This document shows, piece by piece, positions 7,509 through 14,964 of a DNA stretch of 21,658 bases. Source of the DNA: Lachnospiraceae bacterium (lineage in GTDB: Bacteria; Bacillota; Clostridia; Lachnospirales; Lachnospiraceae); contig VSNH01000216.1 of NCBI GenBank assembly GCA_009774215.1, positions 1 through 21,658 of the forward strand, written 5' to 3'. A program made the position numbers and the translations under genes. Below the pieces are notes generated by a model. The model had not been told where the DNA came from and did no database searches. It saw only the letters and a list, made by a program, of their open reading frames with translations. Position 1 is the first letter of the stretch. Every line of letters starts with the position of its first letter.

Positions 7509-7538
7509 TACCAGATTATCGGTAATAAGGAGTTATCT
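7495..7538 (+). repeat. Left 44-bp inverted repeat, putative recombination site
   Basis: This 44-bp sequence matches 12532-12575 exactly in reverse complement. It contains the recombinase stop codon (7506-7508). At its centre, TACC (7509-7512) and GGTA (7521-7524) flank the 8-base asymmetric AGATTATC, extending to TAnTACC/GGTAnTA. That is the shape of a tyrosine-recombinase crossover site: inverted arms around a 6-8 base overlap. AAGGAG near its inner end (7528-7533) could serve as a ribosome site for whatever lies inside. Confidence 0.9.
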
Positions 7539-7543
7539 ATCAT

Positions 7544-7600
7544 ATGCGAAAATATACATTTATATTTAGAAGTAACGCCATATTATCAAACATAAATTAA
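7544..7600 (+). CDS. Possible 18-residue leader peptide
   Basis: A short frame (MRKYTFIFRSNAILSNIN) starts 10 bases after the AAGGAG of the left repeat and ends 18 bp before the aminotransferase. It may be a leader peptide or chance. A similar but shorter frame follows the right repeat. Confidence 0.25.
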   Translation: MRKYTFIFRSNAILSNIN

Positions 7601-7618
7601 AAACTGAAAGGAAATAAA

Positions 7619-8992
7619 ATGAATCTTAACGTACAAAATCTATTAGAAAAGGATAATATTTATTGTTCACAAGGCGATACTTCCAGTAAGCATGTTCCTA
7701 AAAAAATCTTCAAACGTGCCGAAGGCGTTTTCTTATATGATGAACAAGATGTAAAATATCTTGATATGCAAATGTTCAATAGTGCTTCAAATTTTGGGTA
7801 TCAGAACCCATATTATAATGAATGTATAATTAAGCAACTACAAAATTTACCCTCTTTGGCGGCGGAGTTTATGAACGAAAGCAGAATTCTGCTTTCTGAA
7901 AAAATATGTAATTATATGTTGTCAAACTACGGTGTGTCTGGACGAGTCCATTTTACGGTCGGAGGCGCACAGGCCGTAGACGATGCTCTAAAACTCGCCT
8001 TTAACTATACACATAATCACGGTGTTATCTGTTTTGAGGGGGCTTATCATGGCAGAACAATGGCTGCCTCAAGTATTAGTTCCAGTTACAGATACACAAG
8101 GCAATTTGGTAATGTAATTGATACTTATACCATACCATTTCCAAATTGTTATGCATGTGCATATGATATGCAGAACCGGAATTTTGATTCTTTATATTGT
8201 ATCGAACGTATACGTCGTCTTTTTGAAAGCGAATTCTTGGGAATTTACGATGTTAATTCCCAAGAAAGTAAATACTCAACATTTATATTTGAACCAGTTC
8301 TTGGACGAGGGGGTTATGTATTCCCTAAAGAAGATTACTTTAAACAACTTTTTGATATATTGCATAAGTATAAAATCATTACAATAGCAGATGAAGTACA
8401 AATGGGCTTCTACAGAACTGGTAAAATGTGGAGCTTTGAAAATTATAGCATATGTCCAGACATGATCGTCTTTGGAAAAGCTATTTCAAATGGTCTTTGG
8501 CCATTGTCAGGGGTGTGGGCAAGCGATAAAATCATTTCTCCAGAAATATGGCAAACAGGTTCTACTCATTGTACTTTTTCCGGACATCCTATGGGAACCG
8601 CTATTGGGATGGAAACGTTTAATATAATAGAAGATTCACAGCAAATCAAGAAAATGGAAGATAGCAGTCAATTGTTTGCTAAAATTATAAACAAATTGCC
8701 AAAAGAATATCCATGCATAACGCGTGCTCAAGTTCTGGGACATGCCGCCGGCATTGATATATGTAACCCTACAAATCGTGAACCTGCTCCAGATAAAGTA
8801 CATTTATTGATAGAAAAAGCATTAAATGAGCCTTATTCCTATAACAGCAAAAAAAGTGGACTGATTTTAACTGCGGGAGGGTTCCACAATGCCAGTATTA
8901 TGTTATCCCCTTCTGTTTTTATCTCTGCTGACGAATTAAGTATGTTTGATGAATTATTTCATTTTTATATGAATAGTGTATTTAAGGAATAA
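7619..8992 (+). CDS. Class III PLP-dependent aminotransferase, unknown substrate
   Basis: A 457-residue cytoplasmic enzyme of the acetylornithine/ornithine/GABA aminotransferase class. Visible features are the phosphate-binding region near 112-125 (FTVGGAQAVDDALK, where most relatives have a Ser/Thr-Glu pair), YHGRT at 143-147, EPVLGRGGY at 225-233, ADEVQMGFYRTG at 257-268 with cofactor-binding Asp258, and the Schiff-base Lys287 in FGKAISNG. All key residues are present, so it should be active. Substrate cannot be read from sequence. AAAGGA stands before the ATG. In the present orientation it follows the recombinase gene with no terminator between, so it is probably read through from there. 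It shares the invertible segment with the SIR2-STAND gene, which hints at a defence or regulatory role rather than primary metabolism. Confidence 0.88.
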   Translation: MNLNVQNLLEKDNIYCSQGDTSSKHVPKKIFKRAEGVFLYDEQDVKYLDMQMFNSASNFGYQNPYYNECIIKQLQNLPSLAAEFMNESRILLSEKICNYMLSNYGVSGRVHFTVGGAQAVDDALKLAFNYTHNHGVICFEGAYHGRTMAASSISSSYRYTRQFGNVIDTYTIPFPNCYACAYDMQNRNFDSLYCIERIRRLFESEFLGIYDVNSQESKYSTFIFEPVLGRGGYVFPKEDYFKQLFDILHKYKIITIADEVQMGFYRTGKMWSFENYSICPDMIVFGKAISNGLWPLSGVWASDKIISPEIWQTGSTHCTFSGHPMGTAIGMETFNIIEDSQQIKKMEDSSQLFAKIINKLPKEYPCITRAQVLGHAAGIDICNPTNREPAPDKVHLLIEKALNEPYSYNSKKSGLILTAGGFHNASIMLSPSVFISADELSMFDELFHFYMNSVFKE

Positions 8993-8999
8993 TTATTAA

Positions 9000-9024
9000 G
9001 CAGGTAACATCATGTATCACCTGC
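9000..9024. terminator. Short hairpin between the convergent cargo genes
   Basis: GCAGGT (9000-9005) pairs with ACCTGC (9019-9024) around a 13-base loop, overlapping the end of the SIR2-STAND gene. A/T-rich sequence follows on both strands, but without a solid T-run. It may be a weak two-way terminator. Confidence 0.35.
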
Positions 9025-12000
9025 AATTTCTCTTATAAATAAATTTATAAAACCACGCAAAAACTCCAAACAAGATTTTGATTGTAAGAAAATAGACAAA
9101 AAGGTCTCTGACATATCAATATGAAATAGTTGTTCCATATTATAAAACAACCTCCCCCAATGTAATTGTTCCATTGTTCTATTTTCTAACAAAAAGTCTG
9201 AGTTATAGATAATTTCATCTAACTCATCCGCATTAAAATGATAAATGCTTCTCACCATTTCTCTCTTAGTAATTACACTGTTTCTTAAATAATTTTCTTT
9301 AAAGATACGTATAAGTCCCTTCTTGATAACAGGATGATCAAATTCCGTTATATTTTGTAGCGCACTGAACCCTTCTTCCGGGAAAATACTTATCATTTGA
9401 CCCAACGCATGAACAATGCGAAGGATATCATCATATTTTCCTAAAGTGCTCATATATTTTGCCAAGTCCCAATATACTTTTAAGTCAGTCCTGCCATAAT
9501 CCCAATCCATTTGCTCGGATATACTTTGATATGGCGCGGTATAAAAGTAAAAGGCAATCGGATTAAACCCATCTTCAAACGTAATATCAAACTCCTGTGA
9601 AAATTTCAGAATAGAAGAACGCCGTTTATTTGATGGAAACATAAAAAGAATACGTTCATATTTTTCTACAGTTTTTTCAAAAATTCCAACAAATTTTGCC
9701 CGATCATTGGGGTTGCATAAATACAACGACCAAAACGTACCGCTCAAATAAAAATCAAGATGTTGTGGCTGTACTTCAAAATCTACGTTCTCCCAAAAGT
9801 GAGACAGCATATTATATGTTTCTGTCGGTTGAGTTTTCATCGCTTGTACTACTATAATATTGGAGATAATAAAAATCCAACTATTATTAATATCAGTATT
9901 TAATTGAAGTAGTTCGGAATATTGATCTGTGCTCAATGCTTTTTTATCCAGCACCACTTTTATCATATCATATATCAATGTATTGCGGCATTGTATATAT
10001 TGCTCCTCAAAGTCTTGACCTGCGTTGAAAAAAATATTATAAGCATACTCTTTTAGAAGGATAGCAGAATATTCGTTATCTATATTATTCGATAAAATAA
10101 TAGAAAACAGCTTTTCTGCAACATGCTTTTTCAACTTTTCATACTCAAGATCTGTTGTATTATCCCATCCCCAATAAGTTAATAAATGACATATTTTTAC
10201 CAGATTATCTTTGTCCATGAAATAATTTGTATAAGTTATTTCCATATTTTTATTTATGGTTTCTCTAATCAGATTATATAATCTATCATCAGCAAGTAAG
10301 AAGTAAGCATATGGTAACTTAGAATCTATGCTTGATTCACGCCATAATTTAAGTGCCTCCGGGCAAAAATCAGCACACACTTTGAATAAATAATGCTGAA
10401 AAATCTGAGAATATATATTGATATCAATACTTTCTAAGTAACTTTTAAATAATTGTCTATTAGTTCTTATGCATTGCTGCAATACTTTTATAATTATTTT
10501 TTTCAAACAAATAGTTAGATTGGCATTCTCGATCAGTTTATCCAATACATTAAAAACAATATTGAATCTTTCGATATCATGCATGTCTCCCAAGACAGAA
10601 ACATATACATCTATCTGCGCGTCAGAAAGTGCGTTCACTCTTTGCAAAGTGCTTTTTATAATATCTGTAACCGCGTTTTCCCAAGAATCTGAATGCAGAA
10701 TATATTGTTTACACAAGTAAATTGCTAGTTCAAGATAAATAATATTACTGTTATGATCAATAATTTCTTTTTGCAGTAAAAAACTATATTCCTGCGATGT
10801 CATGTCAAGAGACAAACCTTCACCAAATATCTGATTATATGCTATTTTTTCAAGCGTTATATTAAGTGCATGTTTTGTAAAATTAAAATTATTAGTCGCT
10901 ATCTTATATATAGCATCTATATATTGAGCAAAACAATCGGTTTCCTTGGTTAAGTTTATATTGTTTTTATTTAGGATTTCCCATATATATGGAATATGTA
11001 ATATTTTCTGCTTTTCTAAAGCAAATATAGTTTCTTTATCCGCTCCGTTCTGTTCTAATAATTTTCTAACTTCCTCATCGGAAAATTCTCCGATATATAC
11101 TTTCTCCGAAATAATATTTCCGAATAACGCAAAGGTCTCGTCCGTTTCCAGCTTATGAAAAACATCATTTTGAAAACATAGGATAAATTGAATATGCTCA
11201 AATTCACGAGCGATATACAAGAAATTAAAAAAATCAATAACCTGACCTTCATTTTCTTTTGAATAATAATCCAAATTGAAAAAACCGTCTATAACAAACA
11301 CTAGCTGTCTTTTTTCTTTCTCCCACCATTTTAAGAAACTATACATAATAGGGAAGGGTACATCTGTATAATATCCTATAGCCTGCGCCATGCTTCCCAA
11401 AATAGAATTTTGTTCCTTACATAGCACAGGAATATATGTTATATCGCTCGTTTTTTTCAATGACTTATAGATAAAACAAGATTTACCGTATTTATATTCC
11501 CCAATTACAGCCAAACATTTATCGTCAATTGTGGTTAAAAATTTTTCGAGAGTTTCATGCTCCTTTTTTCGCTTGACAAGTTTATCCTTGTAATCAATTT
11601 CCCTTTCAAACAACAAAATTTGATTATCGACTTTCGATTGAATAACAGTAGGCAGGAAAATGGGATTTGTATTTTTCAGTTGCACATCTTTTAAAAGTGA
11701 TCTTGACAGTTCCTGAAATAAATTATCAAATGTAGTATTTATAAAACTAAATTTATTATGTCGTTGAAAAAGATTTGCCAAACCAGAATCTTCTTTGGGT
11801 CTGTTGATATTGCACCAATACACCTCATCAATATTATCTATTTCCATTTCAAAAATTTCAGTAATAAGGCTATCGTATCCCCCATATCCAACAATAATAA
11901 GTCCATAGTTAGTGATTGTGTGTCTAATCAGGTTTGCAAAATTTTCTCCATACTGTTTCTTTTGTATCTCGCCTTGTGTTAAATGCGTTACCAAACGATC

Positions 12001-12504
12001 AGACAAGTCTCCATGCATTTTTATATATACTGGAGCATTTTTAGTACGACGCATATAATATTCTTCTGGAACGGCCCTGCCCGGAGTAAATACAGTAAAA
12101 GGGGTTAAATGCAATAAAGACTGCGTCTCTTCTAAAAGGTAATCAAAATTAGTAGTAATGACAGCATTGATGTACCCCATCTCTGCCAGCATAACAAGTA
12201 AAGAATATCCCTCAGAGGGAGTTTTGTGATTTCTCATAATCGCGTCTAAAGTTTCACAACGATTTTCCTGAGACATTTGATCTATTATTTCTTCAAATTT
12301 CTCGTCTAACATTTTATCAGCAGTATTTGAAGGGATAATACAACCATTTTCATGTAAAAAGCGTAACTTTAATTCACGGAACAAAATTCCGCCACTGGAA
12401 AGATCGGCACCTGCTCCAATCAAAACGCAAATACCGCTTTTAGGGCTTCCTCCATTTTTAATACTCTTTATGTGATTTATAATATTATTGATATATTTAT
12501 CCAT
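9010..12504 (-). CDS. SIR2-STAND protein, probable anti-phage NADase (Avs5-like)
   Basis: A 1164-residue protein. Residues about 20-270 are a SIR2-like NAD-binding domain: IGAGADLSSG at 29-38, TTNFDYLLE at 117-125, KMHGDL at 162-167 with the putative catalytic His164, and VGYGGYD at 205-211. A STAND-type P-loop NTPase follows: Walker A GEYKYGKS at 335-342 and Walker B LVFVIDG at 401-407. The remaining 600-plus residues are helical and repeat-like, as in sensor regions. Proteins of this architecture (for example Avs5) sense phage proteins, oligomerise and deplete NAD to abort infection. AGGAG lies 10 bases before the ATG. In the present orientation the gene is driven by the near-consensus promoter at 12590-12618 outside the right repeat. 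The AT-rich composition indicates transfer into the element. The architecture is seen; the defence role is inferred from the family. Confidence 0.88.
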   Translation of the reverse strand: MDKYINNIINHIKSIKNGGSPKSGICVLIGAGADLSSGGILFRELKLRFLHENGCIIPSNTADKMLDEKFEEIIDQMSQENRCETLDAIMRNHKTPSEGYSLLVMLAEMGYINAVITTNFDYLLEETQSLLHLTPFTVFTPGRAVPEEYYMRRTKNAPVYIKMHGDLSDRLVTHLTQGEIQKKQYGENFANLIRHTITNYGLIIVGYGGYDSLITEIFEMEIDNIDEVYWCNINRPKEDSGLANLFQRHNKFSFINTTFDNLFQELSRSLLKDVQLKNTNPIFLPTVIQSKVDNQILLFEREIDYKDKLVKRKKEHETLEKFLTTIDDKCLAVIGEYKYGKSCFIYKSLKKTSDITYIPVLCKEQNSILGSMAQAIGYYTDVPFPIMYSFLKWWEKEKRQLVFVIDGFFNLDYYSKENEGQVIDFFNFLYIAREFEHIQFILCFQNDVFHKLETDETFALFGNIISEKVYIGEFSDEEVRKLLEQNGADKETIFALEKQKILHIPYIWEILNKNNINLTKETDCFAQYIDAIYKIATNNFNFTKHALNITLEKIAYNQIFGEGLSLDMTSQEYSFLLQKEIIDHNSNIIYLELAIYLCKQYILHSDSWENAVTDIIKSTLQRVNALSDAQIDVYVSVLGDMHDIERFNIVFNVLDKLIENANLTICLKKIIIKVLQQCIRTNRQLFKSYLESIDINIYSQIFQHYLFKVCADFCPEALKLWRESSIDSKLPYAYFLLADDRLYNLIRETINKNMEITYTNYFMDKDNLVKICHLLTYWGWDNTTDLEYEKLKKHVAEKLFSIILSNNIDNEYSAILLKEYAYNIFFNAGQDFEEQYIQCRNTLIYDMIKVVLDKKALSTDQYSELLQLNTDINNSWIFIISNIIVVQAMKTQPTETYNMLSHFWENVDFEVQPQHLDFYLSGTFWSLYLCNPNDRAKFVGIFEKTVEKYERILFMFPSNKRRSSILKFSQEFDITFEDGFNPIAFYFYTAPYQSISEQMDWDYGRTDLKVYWDLAKYMSTLGKYDDILRIVHALGQMISIFPEEGFSALQNITEFDHPVIKKGLIRIFKENYLRNSVITKREMVRSIYHFNADELDEIIYNSDFLLENRTMEQLHWGRLFYNMEQLFHIDMSETFLSIFLQSKSCLEFLRGFINLFIREIAGDT

Positions 12505-12505
12505 T

Positions 12506-12526
12506 TTATATATACTCCTGTATCAT
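12506..12526 (-). CDS. Possible 6-residue leader frame before SIR2-STAND
   Basis: MIQEYI begins 11 bases after the AAGGAG of the right repeat and its TAA ends one base before the SIR2-STAND ATG. It overlaps that gene's own SD, so translation of one could affect the other. It may be chance. Confidence 0.2.
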   Translation of the reverse strand: MIQEYI

Positions 12527-12531
12527 TCAAC

Positions 12532-12575
12532 AGATAACTCCTTATTACCGATAATCTGGTATTATCCTTTGTTCA
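12532..12575 (-). repeat. Right 44-bp inverted repeat, putative recombination site
   Basis: Exact reverse complement of 7495-7538 over 44 bp, including the candidate crossover core and the AAGGAG. Flanking bases diverge immediately on both sides, which fixes the repeat length. Confidence 0.9.
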
Positions 12576-12589
12576 TTTACTTTTTTTAT

Positions 12590-12618
12590 ATTATACCGCT
12601 TCTATAACCGTAATTCAA
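12590..12618 (-). promoter_or_regulatory. Fixed promoter reading into the invertible segment
   Basis: On the minus strand TTGAAT (12613-12618), a 17-bp spacer and TATAAT (12590-12595) make a near-consensus sigma-A promoter. Transcription would start near 12583, about eight bases before the right repeat, so the whole repeat becomes 5' leader. Being outside the repeat, it stays in place on inversion and would drive whichever gene is at the right end, at present SIR2-STAND. Confidence 0.75.
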
Positions 12619-12654
12619 CAATTTATCCCATTATTTCCCATCCATTCTCTCAAA

Positions 12655-12731
12655 TGGCACTAAATTGGCGCACAAATTACGCAAACTGGCACAGCATTGC
12701 GATTTACAGGTAAAAATGCCCATGCTATAAT
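12655..12731 (+). promoter_or_regulatory. Transfer-operon promoter with phased upstream repeats
   Basis: TTTACA (12703-12708), a 17-bp spacer and TATAAT (12726-12731) with an extended TG motif form a strong promoter for the transfer operon. Upstream, TGGCRC occurs at 12655, 12666 and 12687, spaced 11 and 21 bp, about one and two helical turns. A TTACGCA motif at 12677-12683 also occurs in the repeats at 19265-19424. The spacing suggests an activator or repressor binding on one face of the DNA. The protein is unknown; the products of 4790 or 5983 are candidates. Confidence 0.7.
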
Positions 12732-12781
12732 GGTCATGCTCAAAATTGTATCTGCACCCATATCCATTCCACTTTTTCAGG

Positions 12782-12810
12782 CATCTGCATCCGCAGGTGT
12801 TATTTTTTTT
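12782..12810 (+). terminator. First leader terminator of the transfer operon
   Basis: CATCTGC (12782-12788) pairs with GCAGGTG (12793-12799) with one wobble and a four-base loop, followed by a run of T (12801-12810 apart from one A). It lies about 45 bases after the predicted transcription start. Confidence 0.65.
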
Positions 12811-12870
12811 GCAGTACAGACGCCATGCGCTTTGTGGCATGGCACTCCCCTTAAAACAAGGGACTCTGGG

Positions 12871-12904
12871 AACCGGCAATCCTTCGGGATCTGCCGGTTT
12901 TCTA
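12871..12904 (+). terminator. Second leader terminator just before the pilin-like gene
   Basis: AACCGGCA pairs with TGCCGGTT, continuing through ATCC/GGAT to a TTCG tetraloop with one bulged C, and runs into TTTTCT. It is the second terminator between promoter and gene, so transfer genes would need antitermination or read-through to be expressed. Confidence 0.8.
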
Positions 12905-12933
12905 CTATAACAAATTTCACAGGAGGTAATTCA

Positions 12934-13323
12934 TTGAAAAAAGAAAACAACACAACCAAAAACCAGCTCCCCAGGAAAAAGAAATTCCGCATTCCTTACC
13001 AGAACATCATCGTGGGCGCGGCAGCCTTTGCCTACTTTTTTACCCTTCAGACCAATCAGGTCCTTGCAACGGATATGTGGTCTAAGGCAGAAACCATTAT
13101 GAAGGATGTGTATGGCAAGATACTGGGGATTTCCACCATCGCCGCCATCGTGACCGCTTCCGTCGCCCTGCTCCTTATGAACTTTTCCAAGTCCGGCAGG
13201 ACGGTGGATGAATCCCGCGCATGGCTCAAACGCATTGCGATCTCATGGGTGATCTTAAACGGACTCGGCTTCATCCTCGCCTATGTCACGCCCTTCTTCT
13301 CAGACGGGAAATGGAACGGGTAA
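12934..13323 (+). CDS. Small membrane protein, VirB2/TrbC-like transfer subunit
   Basis: A 129-residue protein with a basic N-terminus and three hydrophobic stretches (about 24-45, 60-83 and 101-121). The first ends in VLAT, resembling a signal-peptidase site. Size, topology and position directly before a VirB6-like gene fit the VirB2/TrbC-like small membrane proteins of Gram-positive type IV secretion systems. The start is TTG at 12934, with AGGAGG seven bases before it; the frame is open further upstream to an ATG at 12697, but that would run through the promoter -10 and both terminators. First gene of the transfer operon. Confidence 0.75.
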   Translation: MKKENNTTKNQLPRKKKFRIPYQNIIVGAAAFAYFFTLQTNQVLATDMWSKAETIMKDVYGKILGISTIAAIVTASVALLLMNFSKSGRTVDESRAWLKRIAISWVILNGLGFILAYVTPFFSDGKWNG

Positions 13324-13338
13324 AAAGGAGGGTAAGTC

Positions 13339-14049
13339 ATGGGCATACTTGACGGCATCGTGGAATGGATTGCCAAACAGGTGATGAACGGGCTTGACCT
13401 GATCTCCACCTCGGTACTGGGTGCTCTGGGCTGTGACATGGGAACCTTTCTGCGGTATTTTCCCGCTGCGGAGACCATGTATAAGGTATTTGTGGCAACT
13501 GCCATAGGGCTTGTCCTCCTAAACTGGGTATGGCAGCTTTTTAAGAATTTCGGGCTGATTGCCGGCGTAGAAGCGGAAGACCCGTTCAAGTTAAGTATCC
13601 GCTCCGTCCTCTTTATCGGCCTGATCTATTACTGCGACCAGATCACGGAGATGGTACTTGCCATAGGGGGCACACCTTATTCCTGGATACTCTCCTCTGA
13701 ACTGCCGCCCTTAAACTTTGCGGACTTCAACTCTGTTCTGCTGACAATCCTCGGCGTCTGCGCCAGCGGCTCCGTCACCTTGATCGCGCTGATCCTTCTG
13801 CTGATCCTGGCATGGAACTATATCAAGCTGCTGTTTGAGGCGGCGGAACGCTATGTCCTGCTTGGCGTGGTCGTATATACGGCGCCTATGGCATTTGCCA
13901 CCGGCGCATCCCAGTCCACCTCAAATATCTTCAAGTCGTGGTGCCGGATGTTCGGCGGGCAGATCTTCCTGCTGATGATGAACGCATGGTGTCTTCGCCT
14001 GTTCACATCCATGGTGGGAAGCTTCCTGTCCAACCCGCTGTCGCTTTAG
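13339..14049 (+). CDS. VirB6/TrbL-like conjugation channel membrane protein
   Basis: A 236-residue polytopic membrane protein with hydrophobic segments near 48-66, 85-110, 132-165, 172-190 and 207-228. This matches the TrbL/VirB6-like inner-membrane channel components of Gram-positive conjugative elements. A strong AGGAGG precedes the ATG, and it lies 15 bp behind the pilin-like gene. The tail (about 196-228) keeps Trp, Cys and Gly residues typical of these proteins. The role is assigned by topology and gene order rather than by a catalytic motif. Confidence 0.75.
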   Translation: MGILDGIVEWIAKQVMNGLDLISTSVLGALGCDMGTFLRYFPAAETMYKVFVATAIGLVLLNWVWQLFKNFGLIAGVEAEDPFKLSIRSVLFIGLIYYCDQITEMVLAIGGTPYSWILSSELPPLNFADFNSVLLTILGVCASGSVTLIALILLLILAWNYIKLLFEAAERYVLLGVVVYTAPMAFATGASQSTSNIFKSWCRMFGGQIFLLMMNAWCLRLFTSMVGSFLSNPLSL

Positions 14050-14058
14050 GAGGTATCC

Positions 14059-14964
14059 ATGAAAAATAGGAAAACAAAACTTTATACTTTATTACTTGTT
14101 GTAACCATATTCCTTTCCCAGTCCATGACCGTCTTTGCGGTAACGGAAAGCGATGTGGAGGCAGTCGGGAAAGAAACTGCAGCCGGGAACGTGTTCATCT
14201 GGTTTTTATGCGCCATTGCCTTTTTGAAGATCAGCCAGAAGATTGACAGCTTTTTATCCAGTCTCGGTATCAATGTGGGGCATACCGGCGGCAACATGCT
14301 GGCGGAACTGATGGTTGCCGCAAGGGGGCTTACCACCGCCAAGAACATAGCCGGAGGCTCCAGTTTCCGGGGAGGCTCTATCAGAATGGGCGGAAGCTCG
14401 AACAGCGTCAGCCAGTCTTCCTTCCTTTCAGGCGGCCTTGCGGGTGCCGTGGGACGCCAGTTTACCCAGAGTGCCATGCACACCATGACCGGACATTCCA
14501 GCAACCCCATCAGCCGCAGGGCATTTGAATCCTCGGTTAGAAAAGGCGGGGATTTTGCCAACGGCGTCACCGGTGCTGTGGCAAAGGGAAACATCAGCTA
14601 CACAGGTTCCATGACAGGCACGCAGGCAGCGCAGGCGCTTACCTCTTACATGGGGCAGACAGGCATCCCGGACGCGCCAAGCTATTCCAATGTGGAGATC
14701 GGCGGAGGGCGCATCATGGGAACGGAAACCTCGGTGGAATATCCCAACGGTACGGCTTTCGGTATGTATAACACCGAGCAGTACATGGCGCCGGAGGGGA
14801 ACTATGAAACCATTACCACGGCTGACAACGCCACATGGTACAAACAGTACGCAGTCGATACCGTAGACCGCACCCCATACATGACGGGGGAAGGCAAGAT
14901 TGCCTACCATGAGAACATCGTACAGAAACTCCCCAACATGCCCAAGAGAAAGGACCGTGTGTAA
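14059..14964 (+). CDS. Transfer-operon membrane protein with Gly/Ser-rich domain
   Basis: A 301-residue protein with an N-terminal signal-like segment (about 1-27, ending SMTVFAVTES) and a second hydrophobic helix near 42-58. The remainder is Gly/Ser-rich and soluble-looking (for example GGSSFRGGSIRMGGSS near 99-114). Homologous small proteins of unknown function occupy this position in related conjugative elements of Clostridia. AGGAGG stands seven bases before the ATG, nine bases after the VirB6-like gene. A structural role in the transfer channel is plausible, but I cannot name the family. Confidence 0.65.
   Translation: MKNRKTKLYTLLLVVTIFLSQSMTVFAVTESDVEAVGKETAAGNVFIWFLCAIAFLKISQKIDSFLSSLGINVGHTGGNMLAELMVAARGLTTAKNIAGGSSFRGGSIRMGGSSNSVSQSSFLSGGLAGAVGRQFTQSAMHTMTGHSSNPISRRAFESSVRKGGDFANGVTGAVAKGNISYTGSMTGTQAAQALTSYMGQTGIPDAPSYSNVEIGGGRIMGTETSVEYPNGTAFGMYNTEQYMAPEGNYETITTADNATWYKQYAVDTVDRTPYMTGEGKIAYHENIVQKLPNMPKRKDRV

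Larger units (their letters stand above)
7495..12575. other. Putative 5.1-kb invertible segment (aminotransferase / SIR2-STAND)
   Basis: The segment is bounded by perfect 44-bp inverted repeats, with a tyrosine recombinase gene abutting the left one. It contains exactly two complete genes, convergent and only 17 bp apart at their 3' ends. Each begins shortly inside a repeat: the aminotransferase 80 bp from the left one and the SIR2-STAND gene 27 bp from the right one. A promoter outside the right repeat points inward. Inversion would exchange the two genes between the recombinase read-through position and the fixed right promoter without breaking any reading frame. The repeats and layout are seen; inversion itself is inferred. 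Confidence 0.75.

Noticed and set aside
7495..12575. The 44-bp repeats as ends of a transposon or IS.
   Set aside because: No transposase lies inside, no target duplication flanks the repeats, and the adjacent enzyme is a tyrosine recombinase whose gene overlaps the repeat from outside.
12697..12933. N-terminal extension of the pilin-like gene from the ATG at 12697.
   Set aside because: It would translate through the promoter -10 and both terminators and has no SD; TTG at 12934 has AGGAGG.
14082..14910. Long minus-strand frames opposite the 14059 transfer gene.
   Set aside because: They mirror a gene with good SD, signal peptide and operon position; the minus-strand products have no recognisable domain or ribosome site.
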